Of a stretch of 38,390 nt of DNA, positions 7,390-14,910 are shown one piece after another; position 1 is the first letter of the stretch; each line of letters starts with the position of its first letter. The stretch covers positions 1-38,390 of the forward strand of contig JAKAVW010000001.1 of assembly GCA_021827445.1 (NCBI GenBank), given 5' to 3'. Position numbers and translations under genes: made by a program. The notes under the pieces are model-generated. The model ran no database searches. It was not told the origin of the DNA and saw only the letters and a program-made list of their open reading frames with translations. This DNA is from Pseudomonadota bacterium. GTDB lineage: Bacteria; Pseudomonadota; Gammaproteobacteria; Acidithiobacillales; Acidithiobacillaceae.

Positions 7390-8447
7390 ACCCTTTAGCC
7401 ACAGATGTACTGGTGATTGGTGCCGGTCCGGCTGGCGCGGCGGCAGCGCGTGCCGCTGCGGGCCGCGGCCTTACGGTGATTTGCGTTGATCGCCGTGCGG
7501 AGATCGGTGTCCCGGTGCAATGCGCCGAGTTTGTCCCCATGCCGCTCTTGCGTACCGTGCATGAAACGGATTCGCGGGTGCAGGACGTAGAAGGGATGCT
7601 GACGGTGCTGCCATCCGGGCTGCAGCATCACAGCGTCTTCCCCGGCATGATGATTGACCGGGCACGTTTTGATCAGGGTCTGGCGGAGTTGGCGCAGGCG
7701 GCGGGCGCGCAGGTGAAAACGTGTTGCCAATTCCTCGCCTGGGATGGCGCAGTGGCCCGCTTGCGGCGCGGCACGGATGACGAGTTCACGGTGCGTCCCC
7801 GCTTGCTGATTGGCGCCGATGGGCCCCACAGCCTGGTGGCGGAGGCCGTGGGGTTGCCGCATCAACAGGTGGTTTATACTCGTCAATACACGGTGCCGTT
7901 GACGCGCCCCTATGCGGATACCGATATTTTCCTTTCGGATGCTTTTCCGGGAGGCTATGGCTGGTTGTTTCCCCGCGGGCCGGTGGCTAATCTCGGACTG
8001 GGGGCGGATCGGCGTTTTGAGGACAATCTTAAATTGCCGCTGGAGCAGTTGCATCGGCAGATGGTGGAGCGCGGCATCGTCGGCGAATCAGTCCTCGGGC
8101 GTACCGGCGGCGCGATCCCCGTAGGCGGTATTCGGCCCATGGTGCATGGCAACGTGGTGCTTGCCGGAGATGCGGCCGGGCTGACCCACCCCATTACCGG
8201 GGCGGGCATCCCCGCGGCGGTGATCAGTGGTGAGGGCGCGGGATGGGCGGCCGCTGATTACCTGGCGGGTGATGAGGACGCATTAGAGAGCTACGCAGAA
8301 GATATGCAGGATCAGTTTGGTCCGGCCCTGGCGCGGGCTGTGCAGCGCAGGAAATCTTTGGAGGCCGTCTGGCGACAGCCTGCGGCTCAGGAAGACAGGG
8401 TGATGCGATCCGGTTGGATCGCCTTTGATGAATACTTTGCCGCTTAA
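7386..8447 (+). CDS. lipT: LipT, geranylgeranyl-reductase-like FAD oxidoreductase
   Basis: A 353-residue flavoprotein. The N-terminus holds a Rossmann motif (GAGPAGAAAA), a characteristic GxPxQCAE segment follows, and a second FAD motif GDAAGLTHPITGAGI lies in the last third, as in geranylgeranyl reductase-type enzymes. Those usually reduce isoprenoid chains. In this setting the protein is LipT, a conserved partner in the LipS1/LipS2 lipoate pathway, proposed to supply electrons to the radical SAM enzymes or reduce the sulfur product. The GTG start overlaps the ligase stop codon (GTGA). No membrane segment is obvious. Confidence 0.85.
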   Translation: MNPLATDVLVIGAGPAGAAAARAAAGRGLTVICVDRRAEIGVPVQCAEFVPMPLLRTVHETDSRVQDVEGMLTVLPSGLQHHSVFPGMMIDRARFDQGLAELAQAAGAQVKTCCQFLAWDGAVARLRRGTDDEFTVRPRLLIGADGPHSLVAEAVGLPHQQVVYTRQYTVPLTRPYADTDIFLSDAFPGGYGWLFPRGPVANLGLGADRRFEDNLKLPLEQLHRQMVERGIVGESVLGRTGGAIPVGGIRPMVHGNVVLAGDAAGLTHPITGAGIPAAVISGEGAGWAAADYLAGDEDALESYAEDMQDQFGPALARAVQRRKSLEAVWRQPAAQEDRVMRSGWIAFDEYFAA

Positions 8448-8471
8448 GGCGGAATGACAGGAGGAACTTCC

Positions 8472-9608
8472 ATGAGTGCGGTAGCGCAAGAAAATTCTCA
8501 GACCTTGAACTTTTATCGCCCGGATTATTTCGTCAAAACGCCGACGATGCGGTCGCCGGAATATGTGCAGCTCAGCACCGCGGCGGCGATTACGTTGGGC
8601 CTGGTGCCCGGGGTGATGCACCGTACCTCCTGTACCAATTGCCTGAACCTGTTGATGACTTATCCGGAAGGTTGTCGTGCCAACTGCACCTACTGTGGTC
8701 TGGCCCGGCATCGTGAAGAGAGTCGTGATTATGCGGATCGCAACTTCATCCGGGTGGACTGGCCGACGGTGCGCGTGGATGAAATGCTCGAACGTATCGC
8801 CCAGAACAGTGACCGGGGTCAGTTCCAGCGCATGTGCATCAGTATGATCACCCATCCCGATTCTGACCATGATACGCAAGTCATGCTGAAGCGCTGGATG
8901 GAGGTGGCGCCCCATATTCCCGTCTCCATTCTTTCCAACCCGACCACCATGGAGAAGCAGGATCTCATCGACCTCAAGGCGATGGGTGCCGACATTTTTA
9001 CCGTCGCACTGGACGCTGTAACCCCGGAAATCTTTGAGCGCACCCGTGGCAAGACCGTGCAGAGCCCTCATTCCTGGGATAAGTACTGGCAGACCATCGA
9101 ATGGGCGGCAGAGATTTACGGACCGGAGAAATTCGGCGCGCATCTGATCTGCGGCATGGGCGAGACCGAGCAGGAAATCCTCGCCGTCTGTCAGCAGATG
9201 AAGGACATGGGCGGGCATAACCACATGTTCGCCTTCTTCCCCGAGAAGGGTTCCATGATGGAAGATTGGGATGCCGTGCCGCAGGATCACTGGCGCCGGG
9301 TGCAGTTGGGCCGCTTCCTGATCGATTATGCCGGTGGCCGTTACGAAGATATGGGCTTTGACGCCTATGGGCGGGTCGAAGACTTCGGATACCCGCAGGC
9401 CGAATTGGAAGACATCATCAATTCCGGCAAGCCCTTCCAGACCTCCGGCTGCCCTGGGAAGGACGATGAAGAAGTCAGCGCCTGTAACCGGCCTTATGGG
9501 GATTCGTCGCCTTCGGACATTCGCTCCTTTCCTTTCGTGCTGAACAAGGAAGATGTGGAGATCGTGCGGCGCCAGATGCGCTTGCAGGATTTGCAGTTTT
9601 TGGGCTAG
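8472..9608 (+). CDS. lipS2: LipS2, radical SAM sulfur-insertion enzyme for lipoate assembly
   Basis: About 378 residues with the radical SAM motif C68-X3-C72-X2-C75 in GCRANCTYCG. Additional cysteines at C54, C57 and in a C-terminal SGCPGKDDEEVSAC segment may hold an auxiliary cluster. A strong Shine-Dalgarno sequence AGGAGG at 8459-8464 sits seven bases before the ATG at 8472, so an earlier in-frame ATG at 8454 is rejected. LipS2 is proposed to add one of the two lipoate sulfurs and LipS1 the other. It is the last gene of the lip cluster and is followed by an intrinsic terminator. Confidence 0.88.
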   Translation: MSAVAQENSQTLNFYRPDYFVKTPTMRSPEYVQLSTAAAITLGLVPGVMHRTSCTNCLNLLMTYPEGCRANCTYCGLARHREESRDYADRNFIRVDWPTVRVDEMLERIAQNSDRGQFQRMCISMITHPDSDHDTQVMLKRWMEVAPHIPVSILSNPTTMEKQDLIDLKAMGADIFTVALDAVTPEIFERTRGKTVQSPHSWDKYWQTIEWAAEIYGPEKFGAHLICGMGETEQEILAVCQQMKDMGGHNHMFAFFPEKGSMMEDWDAVPQDHWRRVQLGRFLIDYAGGRYEDMGFDAYGRVEDFGYPQAELEDIINSGKPFQTSGCPGKDDEEVSACNRPYGDSSPSDIRSFPFVLNKEDVEIVRRQMRLQDLQFLG

Positions 9609-9654
9609 CGCTAAAATTCCGCCCTGAATGGGGGCGTATCATGTAATGTGCATA

Positions 9655-9676
9655 TAGGGGCTTCGGCCCCTTTTTT
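9655..9676 (+). terminator. Intrinsic terminator after lipS2
   Basis: GGGGC at 9657-9661 pairs with GCCCC at 9666-9670 around a stable TTCG tetraloop and runs into six T residues. It closes the sHdr/lipoate locus. Confidence 0.88.
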
Positions 9677-9855
9677 GTTGGAGTGTTATGTTTTTTCTTA
9701 TGGGTTTTTATAATATTTATTGTTGCTAATAAACCAATATTTTATGGGTTGATAAAAGGATTAAAAAATTGATAGAACTAAGGTCTTGCAACGTTGTTCC
9801 GGTTCCGACACAATCACCGTGTCATTAGCGACACAACTGGGGACGGAGAATTCAA
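9677..9855 (+). promoter_or_regulatory. AT-rich upstream region of the fadL-like gene
   Basis: This stretch is clearly AT-richer than its surroundings, including runs of T and a TATAAT at 9709-9714. No convincing -35 partner at normal distance was found. The last 40 bases contain several GACAC/GTGTC segments. It must hold the promoter of the outer membrane protein gene, since a terminator closes the previous operon; the exact promoter is not settled. Confidence 0.45.
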
Positions 9856-11154
9856 ATGAAAAAATCACGGATTTTAGGAATTGCGGTTGGCGCGACGTTG
9901 GCGATGGGCCTGTCGGCCAGTGCGTTTGCTACAGATGGTTATCAGTTGATTGGTATTGGGCAGTATGCGATGGGTATGGCGGGTGCCGTTGTTGCGGCTC
10001 CGGATGATCCTCTGTCTGCGGCTATGAGCAACCCCGCAGGGATGGCTTTCCTGACGCCGCAGGCGGCATTTTCTGCCGAAATTTTTAATCCGATAAGAAA
10101 GGCCAATCTGGGCGCGGGTGAGATTGGTAGTCATAGCAATGTATATGGGATTCCTGCCATCGGTTGGGTTGCGCCGGCCTTTGCTAAGAATTGGGTGTTT
10201 GGTGGTGGCCTCTACGGCACGTCTGGCATGGGTGTGAACTATTTGCAAGACATGGGCGCCAGTGGATATGCCCAAGGCTTCAGCAGTCTCAGCTTTATGG
10301 AAATGGCGCCTACCGTGGCGTGGAAGGTGAATCATCGTTTGGCCGTTGGCGTCACGCTCAACGTGGCGGCAGAGCAGGTTTCTTTTCAGCAAACCATGAC
10401 GCAATACTTCCCCACTGGCCTGTCTGCTCCTTATCCGACGTCAGTGCCGGTGCAGGGAGGGTTGAATCTGTCTACGCCAAACTGGTCGTACGGTGTGGGC
10501 GCTACCCTAGGTGCCCTGTACAAGGTGAATGATATGGTAACGCTGGGCGCAACGTACAAGTCGCCGATGATCTTTACGCCGGTTACTTGGCAGGCGGGGG
10601 AACAGAACCTTGGACCTGGGGCTGTCGGTGGACCAGGCCAGTACAGTGCCCATTTGAATTACCCGCAACAAATTGCTCTAGGCCTTGCCATACGGCCCAT
10701 TCCGCAGTGGCTCATCAGCGTCGAGGGGCAGTGGATCAACTGGCATAACACCATGAACACATTTGATATCTATGGGCCATGGCAAGGGATGTCAGACTAC
10801 GCATTGCCCATGCACTGGAGCAATGAGTGGGTAGCCAATATCGGCACACAATATACGGTCAATAACTGGTTGCAGGTGCGTGCCGGTTACACCCATGGAA
10901 CGAACCCGATAGGCAACAAAAACATCAGCAATAATCTTATTTTGCCAGCAATCATGACAAATGCCGTCACCGTGGGTGCTACACAGAAACTGGGGATGGG
11001 GTGGAAGCTCACAGAAGCATATATGCACTCGTTTGCTGTTACCAATACGGGGCAGCCGGGTACGGCTTTCCTCGCGCCAGGAAATCCCAACGTTTCTCCA
11101 AGCACAACTATGTCTGAGAACTCCTACGGCCTTCAGATCGGTTACGACTTCTAA
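9856..11154 (+). CDS. OMPP1/FadL/TodX-family outer membrane transport protein
   Basis: A 432-residue beta-barrel protein. The signal peptide ends in ASAFA, and mature TDGYQL follows, resembling the plug start of FadL proteins. The typical early FadL segment with SNPAGMAF is present around residues 55-65, and the chain ends in an aromatic phenylalanine as needed for barrel assembly. FadL-type channels move hydrophobic compounds across the outer membrane. A GGAG lies before the ATG, and the gene is monocistronic between two terminators. Placed directly after the sHdr locus, a role in uptake of hydrophobic sulfur (polymeric or S8) is tempting, but nothing in the sequence proves it. Confidence 0.88.
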   Translation: MKKSRILGIAVGATLAMGLSASAFATDGYQLIGIGQYAMGMAGAVVAAPDDPLSAAMSNPAGMAFLTPQAAFSAEIFNPIRKANLGAGEIGSHSNVYGIPAIGWVAPAFAKNWVFGGGLYGTSGMGVNYLQDMGASGYAQGFSSLSFMEMAPTVAWKVNHRLAVGVTLNVAAEQVSFQQTMTQYFPTGLSAPYPTSVPVQGGLNLSTPNWSYGVGATLGALYKVNDMVTLGATYKSPMIFTPVTWQAGEQNLGPGAVGGPGQYSAHLNYPQQIALGLAIRPIPQWLISVEGQWINWHNTMNTFDIYGPWQGMSDYALPMHWSNEWVANIGTQYTVNNWLQVRAGYTHGTNPIGNKNISNNLILPAIMTNAVTVGATQKLGMGWKLTEAYMHSFAVTNTGQPGTAFLAPGNPNVSPSTTMSENSYGLQIGYDF

Positions 11155-11177
11155 AAAATCCCTCCTCAGGGTATGCG

Positions 11178-11203
11178 GGAGACGGGCAACCGTCTCCTTT
11201 TTT
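11178..11203 (+). terminator. Intrinsic terminator after the fadL-like gene
   Basis: A perfect 8-bp stem (GGAGACGG at 11178-11185 with CCGTCTCC at 11190-11197) closes a GCAA tetraloop and is followed by six T residues. Confidence 0.92.
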
Positions 11204-11270
11204 GTGGGTGCCTTGCATGGGGAGGGGGTTTTGGGGGAATATATAGCCGACCGTATTGCTAGGGATTGTC

Positions 11271-11681
11271 ATGAAGTCGATACCGATTACCGATGTGAGC
11301 AGCCTGAAAAATGAGCTGAAAAAATACAAGATGGGGAAGAAGCTGGAGATTCCCCGTTTCAATCAATTGGCGCGCATGGCCTACATGGGGCGGCTGGTGA
11401 TGACGCCGCTGGACCCGGAAGACCCCTCCTGCAAGTCTTTTTTGGTGCATATTCAGGAGCCGCAAGGACTGGCGGCGCATTTCATCGAGCTGGACGAGGA
11501 CCTGCAGGATACCATTCTGATCCTCGACAGTGAGCAGTCCATGGCCATGGCAGGGATCATGCAGGCGGGCGTGGAAGAGCGGGTGCGCTGGCATCAGGCC
11601 CTCAATGAGCGCGACTTCTACCTCTCGGTTTTTTACCGTCCGAAGGATAAAGAGATGCAAGCGGAGGCCACGGAGAGCTGA
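11271..11681 (+). CDS. Hypothetical protein, 136 aa
   Basis: A soluble protein of 136 residues with mixed alpha/beta character, a basic N-terminal segment (KKYKMGKK) and an acidic middle. No signal peptide, metal motif or known domain is recognised. The ATG at 11271 has AGGGA at 11261-11265 with a five-base spacer, so the in-frame TTG at 11256 is not used. It starts a new transcription unit after a terminator and is followed at a short distance by a lipoate-ligase-like gene, so the two may be linked in function. The last bases of the gene form the first copy of a 20-bp direct repeat. Confidence 0.7.
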   Translation: MKSIPITDVSSLKNELKKYKMGKKLEIPRFNQLARMAYMGRLVMTPLDPEDPSCKSFLVHIQEPQGLAAHFIELDEDLQDTILILDSEQSMAMAGIMQAGVEERVRWHQALNERDFYLSVFYRPKDKEMQAEATES

Positions 11682-11690
11682 TGAGCGCGG
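11671..11690 (+). repeat. 20-bp direct repeat, copy 1
   Basis: CGGAGAGCTGATGAGCGCGG occurs here across the stop codon of the 136-aa gene and again, without mismatch, at 13190-13209. The two copies bracket about 1.5 kb with two genes. Confidence 0.85.
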
Positions 11691-11723
11691 GTTGATCGCT
11701 TCGGTCGGTTGCATTTGCAGGTG

Positions 11724-12731
11724 ATGCGAATCCGCTTGATCCATCTGGGGACTCTGGCTCCGGAGGCGCTGCACCGCGCCTATGTCGGTCTGGCGGAGGC
11801 GCAGGGTGAGCGGGATGTGCCCATCCTGCTGTTGGCACAGTCTGGCGCCCATCTGAGCCTGGGGGCTGCACAGGGGCCGGGTGCGGAACTGGATCGGTCG
11901 GCTTGCGAGCGGCTGAGGATTCCGGTGGTGCAACGAGCCCTGGGTGGTGGTCTGGTCTGGGTAGATCCTGGTCAACTGAATTATTTCTTTATCTTTCCCG
12001 CTGCTGCAGGAATATGTCGCGCGCCTGAGTTGTTCGCCCTGATTGCCCCTTGGGTGATTGCTGTGCATGCGTATTTCGGCCTGAAAGTGGAGCCAAGGGA
12101 AGGGCATGATTTCTGGTATCAAGGGCGCAAGATCGGTGGTACCGGGGCCGCGACTATCGGGCACAGTCTGGTGCTGGGCGGCAGCTTCATCCTGGAGGCG
12201 CAGTGGGCGTCCTTTGTGGACTGCGTGGCAGCGCCTTCGGCGGATTTTCGCACATGGCTGACAGCGGCGTTGCAGGAAGGATTGTGTAGCTGGTCGCAGT
12301 TGCTGGACAGGGTAGTGGAGCCAGGTGCGGTGCTGGCAGCCTGTCCGATGTTGCTGCAGGCTGCAGGCTATGAACTGACCCTCCCGACAGAGCCTACGGA
12401 GGCAGAACGGTATGCGATGGGTCAGGCGGAGCTGGACGACGCGGACTGGGATCAGCCGCTCCGTCGTCGGGTGCGCGCCGGGATCAAACTCAAGGCGGAA
12501 GCTTTTCTGACGGAGCAACGCTGGCCGGAGGGCGACTGGTTGCGGGTGTGGACGGAAAATGGTGCCTTTCGGCGTGTCGCGGGTTCGGCCTGGTCGGTGG
12601 GGCAGGGGACCCGGTTAATAGGCCTGCAGCCTGATTCTGTCCAGCTTGGTGAACAGTTGCGAGAAATTGTCGGCAAAGAGGCTTCGCTCTGGGGTGAACG
12701 ACTGTTAGAAACGGCAGTCTGGGCGGATTGA
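11724..12731 (+). CDS. Second lipoate-protein-ligase-like protein (LplA paralogue)
   Basis: About 335 residues of the biotin/lipoate ligase superfamily. RALGGG at residues 71-76, a DPGQLN segment and GRKIGGTG with K136 correspond to the lipoyl-adenylate binding parts of LplA. A C-terminal extension is present, as in the ligase at 6319, but overall similarity to it looks low by eye. The ATG at 11724 is chosen; TTG 11709 and GTG 11721 are in frame, and no start has a clear ribosome site. It may act on one of the two LbpA proteins, on another carrier, or be an octanoyltransferase-like variant. The gene lies inside a segment flanked by 20-bp direct repeats. Confidence 0.78.
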   Translation: MRIRLIHLGTLAPEALHRAYVGLAEAQGERDVPILLLAQSGAHLSLGAAQGPGAELDRSACERLRIPVVQRALGGGLVWVDPGQLNYFFIFPAAAGICRAPELFALIAPWVIAVHAYFGLKVEPREGHDFWYQGRKIGGTGAATIGHSLVLGGSFILEAQWASFVDCVAAPSADFRTWLTAALQEGLCSWSQLLDRVVEPGAVLAACPMLLQAAGYELTLPTEPTEAERYAMGQAELDDADWDQPLRRRVRAGIKLKAEAFLTEQRWPEGDWLRVWTENGAFRRVAGSAWSVGQGTRLIGLQPDSVQLGEQLREIVGKEASLWGERLLETAVWAD

Positions 12732-12788
12732 GCCCGTCGGTGCTGGCGGCTTGTTTCCAATCAATGGCAATGTAATGGAGGTGGCCTG

Positions 12789-13166
12789 GTGCCCAGTATC
12801 AGCGATCGGATGCGCAAGCGTTTTATTCTCATGGCGAGTGATCCGGAACTACGCACGGCGGTTGTGATGACGACGCCCGAAGGCTGGGAGATGACGGCGG
12901 CGACGGACTTGGACGACCTCGGCGATTGGCAGGAAGTCCTGCTGCATCGTTTTGTGCTGCTCAATCTGGATGATCCGGAGATTGCGGATCCTGTTGAGCT
13001 GATTGACACCTTGCGGCGGGAATATCAGTTGAATATTGCGATATTTTGTCTGGGCGGGAGCCAGGAGCGGCGGGATGCAGCGCGTTCGGCACGAGCGGAT
13101 CGTTTTTTTGACCGGGATGCAGGTTTGCAGCGTCTGCCGGAATTTTTTGCCCAGTTTGGCTGGTAG
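12789..13166 (+). CDS. Small protein resembling a degenerate receiver domain
   Basis: A 125-residue soluble protein. The GTG start has GGAGG at 12777-12781 with a seven-base spacer. The alternation of hydrophobic strands and helices, an LLNLDD strand end (D61-D62) where a receiver carries its phospho-acceptor, a FCLGGS strand at 86-91 and a DRFFDRD segment near 105 suggest a CheY-like fold in which the conserved lysine and other residues are altered. This is pattern reading, not a firm domain match. No output domain follows. It may be co-transcribed with the ligase-like gene upstream (57 nt gap). Confidence 0.6.
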   Translation: MPSISDRMRKRFILMASDPELRTAVVMTTPEGWEMTAATDLDDLGDWQEVLLHRFVLLNLDDPEIADPVELIDTLRREYQLNIAIFCLGGSQERRDAARSARADRFFDRDAGLQRLPEFFAQFGW

Positions 13167-13189
13167 ATGCCGGAGTACCGCTCATCGGC

Positions 13190-13209
13190 CGGAGAGCTGA
13201 TGAGCGCGG
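13190..13209 (+). repeat. 20-bp direct repeat, copy 2
   Basis: Exact second copy of the sequence at 11671-11690, in the intergenic space between two convergent genes. The first flanking base on each side differs between copies, so the exact repeat is limited to 20 bp. Confidence 0.85.
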
Positions 13210-13223
13210 TCAGCTACGCAGTG

Positions 13224-13547
13224 TCAGCCGACTTTAGCGTGGGCCTCGGTGTCCAGCAGCAGGTCGTGGCTTTCGCTCTGGCCGTCGGCGCTGACGGTGA
13301 GAGTGGCGATACGGATGCCGGCGTCCTTGAAGGTGATTTCGTAGGAGAAAATGCCGGGCAATTCGAGGCTGGCTTCTTTCAGGGTCTTGCCTTCGCAGGT
13401 GACGCTGATCTTGGCGCTGCCTTTGCCTTCCAGCATGGCCTGAATCCGGAAAGGATGGCCGGCGACACGGCGATAGACTTGCGGGTCGCGGTTGGCGTTG
13501 TATTGCAGGTTGTTGAGTTTGACCATTTTGATCAGATTCGTGCTCAT
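13224..13547 (-). CDS. Hypothetical protein, 107 aa, probable beta-sandwich
   Basis: A 107-residue protein with no signal peptide. Alternating hydrophobic and polar residues through the C-terminal 70 positions, with a LPGIFSYEITFKDAG turn and a TLTVSADG strand, suggest an immunoglobulin-like beta-sandwich, somewhat as in SoxZ or chaperone-like domains. I do not see enough to call it SoxZ. The ATG at 13547 has AAGGGG six bases upstream. It is convergent with the receiver-like gene and divergent from the CbbQ/CbbO run, so it is probably its own unit. Confidence 0.72.
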   Translation of the reverse strand: MSTNLIKMVKLNNLQYNANRDPQVYRRVAGHPFRIQAMLEGKGSAKISVTCEGKTLKEASLELPGIFSYEITFKDAGIRIATLTVSADGQSESHDLLLDTEAHAKVG

Positions 13548-13673
13548 GATAGCCCCTTCTTAATCACACTATAAAATGAATTGTACACGCATTCAGCTAA
13601 AACGCTCTTATCCTAGACGAAAATCGCCCGGAGTGATAGCGGGGCGCGACCGTGAAACCCATCAGGAGTGATG
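13548..13673. promoter_or_regulatory. Divergent promoter region before the cbbQO-like operon
   Basis: This 126-bp gap separates divergent genes. On the minus strand TATAGT (13568-13573 on the + strand as ACTATA) is a good -10 element for the 107-aa gene. On the + strand TATAAA at 13570-13575 overlaps it. No clear -35 element was found for either. Confidence 0.4.
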
Positions 13674-14078
13674 ATGACCGAGTCAAACGAGTTAATTGGT
13701 GCATTAGATGCAGCGCAGGAGCGTATTGAAGTGCTGGCGCGGCAGCAGGTTGACGGGATGGCGTTGCCGGAACTGGTGGCGGCAGGTGTGGAAGAAGCGG
13801 CAGCCATGTTGCGTATCATGCTGGTTGCAGAGCACAGGCCCTATGTCAGTGGTGCGGATTTGCTGGAGTTGTGGAAAACGCTGGTGAAGGGCTCACCCCA
13901 CTGGAATACCCTTCGCGACAATTGCCGTGAACTGGTTTACTACCAGAACTGTCTGAACGCAGAGCGTGCTGATGCACTGCCCGCACAGCCGGAGCGCATG
14001 GTGATTCATACCCTGCGCCATATCTATCTATACCTGCGTAGTCATGTCGAGCAAAATCATGGGGACAAATATGAGTGA
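13674..14078 (+). CDS. Hypothetical protein upstream of the CbbQ-like gene
   Basis: A 134-residue, mostly helical soluble protein. GTG 13668, ATG 13671 and ATG 13674 are all in frame; AGGAG at 13664-13668 leaves five bases to the ATG at 13674, which is chosen. The protein has an alanine- and leucine-rich N-terminal half and a C-terminal segment with two cysteines and many aromatics. I recognise no domain. It overlaps the CbbQ-like gene by 8 nt, so it belongs to the same translated unit and may be an accessory or substrate-recognition partner of the ATPase. Confidence 0.7.
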   Translation: MTESNELIGALDAAQERIEVLARQQVDGMALPELVAAGVEEAAAMLRIMLVAEHRPYVSGADLLELWKTLVKGSPHWNTLRDNCRELVYYQNCLNAERADALPAQPERMVIHTLRHIYLYLRSHVEQNHGDKYE

Positions 14079-14901
14079 GACGAAAATGGCAGAGAGCAAC
14101 GGCTTGCGTTTGCCCTTCGAGGAGCCGTTTTATCAGCCGGTGGCGAATGAGGTAAGGGTGTTCATGGCGGCCTGGGATCGGCGTCTGCCGGTCATGCTCA
14201 AGGGGCCGACAGGTTGCGGCAAGACCCGCTTTCTGGAGCACATGGCGTGGCGCTTGAAGCGGCCGCTGGTGACCGTAGCCTGCCATGAAGACCTCACCAG
14301 TTCAGACCTGGTCGGGCGCTTTCTGATCGAGGGCGACGAAACGGTCTGGCAGGACGGCCCGTTGACTAAAGCGGTGCGGGAGGGGGCAATCTGCTATCTG
14401 GATGAGATTGTTGAAGCGCGTACCGATACCACGGTCGTCATCCATCCGCTGACCGATCATCGCCGTCATCTGCCCATTGAGAAGCTCGGCGTGGAGATTA
14501 TTGCGCACCCCGATTTTATGCTGGTGATTTCCTACAATCCGGGCTACCAGACGGTGCTGAAGGACCTCAAGCCTTCGACCAAGCAGCGTTTTGTGGGGAT
14601 GAATTTCAACTATCCGCCCGCCGATGTGGAAACCCGGATTGTGATGAAAGAGGCGGGCATGGATGAGAGCCGGGCCAGGGCGCTGGTGGCGGCGGCGGGT
14701 AAGGCGCGGAACCTCAAGGATCAGGGATTGCAGGAAGTGACCTCTACCCGCGCCCTGATCTATGCGGGTGCGCTGATGGTGGCGGGTCTGGACGCGCTGG
14801 AGGCCTGTACCGTGGCGATCATCCATCCGCAGACGGATGATCCGGAGTTGGCTGAGGCGCTGCTGGAGATTTTTCGGACCTTTTTCCCGGAGCAGGGCTA
14901 A
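14071..14901 (+). CDS. cbbQ: CbbQ/NorQ-like MoxR AAA+ ATPase
   Basis: About 276 residues, the usual CbbQ length. Walker A is GPTGCGKT at 45-52 and Walker B ICYLDE at 107-112. GGGGA at 14061-14065 favours the ATG at 14071 over one at 14044. The family forms hexameric ATPases that work with a VWA partner to remodel or activate a target: RuBisCO (CbbQ), nitric oxide reductase (NorQ) or gas vesicle proteins. A CbbO-like partner follows after 9 nt. No RuBisCO or NorBC gene is in the window, so the target is unproven; the symbol marks family only. Confidence 0.87.
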   Translation: MSETKMAESNGLRLPFEEPFYQPVANEVRVFMAAWDRRLPVMLKGPTGCGKTRFLEHMAWRLKRPLVTVACHEDLTSSDLVGRFLIEGDETVWQDGPLTKAVREGAICYLDEIVEARTDTTVVIHPLTDHRRHLPIEKLGVEIIAHPDFMLVISYNPGYQTVLKDLKPSTKQRFVGMNFNYPPADVETRIVMKEAGMDESRARALVAAAGKARNLKDQGLQEVTSTRALIYAGALMVAGLDALEACTVAIIHPQTDDPELAEALLEIFRTFFPEQG

Positions 14902-14910
14902 GGAGCACCC

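Noticed and set aside
8283..9290. Long minus-strand open frame (335 codons) opposite lipS2
   Set aside because: It is antisense to a radical SAM gene with a strong ribosome site and motifs; its product is histidine-rich with no recognisable domain, typical of a shadow frame in GC-rich DNA.
11259..12518. 419-codon minus-strand frame opposite the 136-aa and ligase-like genes
   Set aside because: It spans two real + strand genes and the gap between them, with composition typical of a reverse-frame artefact.
13224..13547. Call of the 107-aa gene as SoxZ
   Set aside because: The beta-sandwich look is similar but no SoxZ sequence motif and no soxY partner are present.
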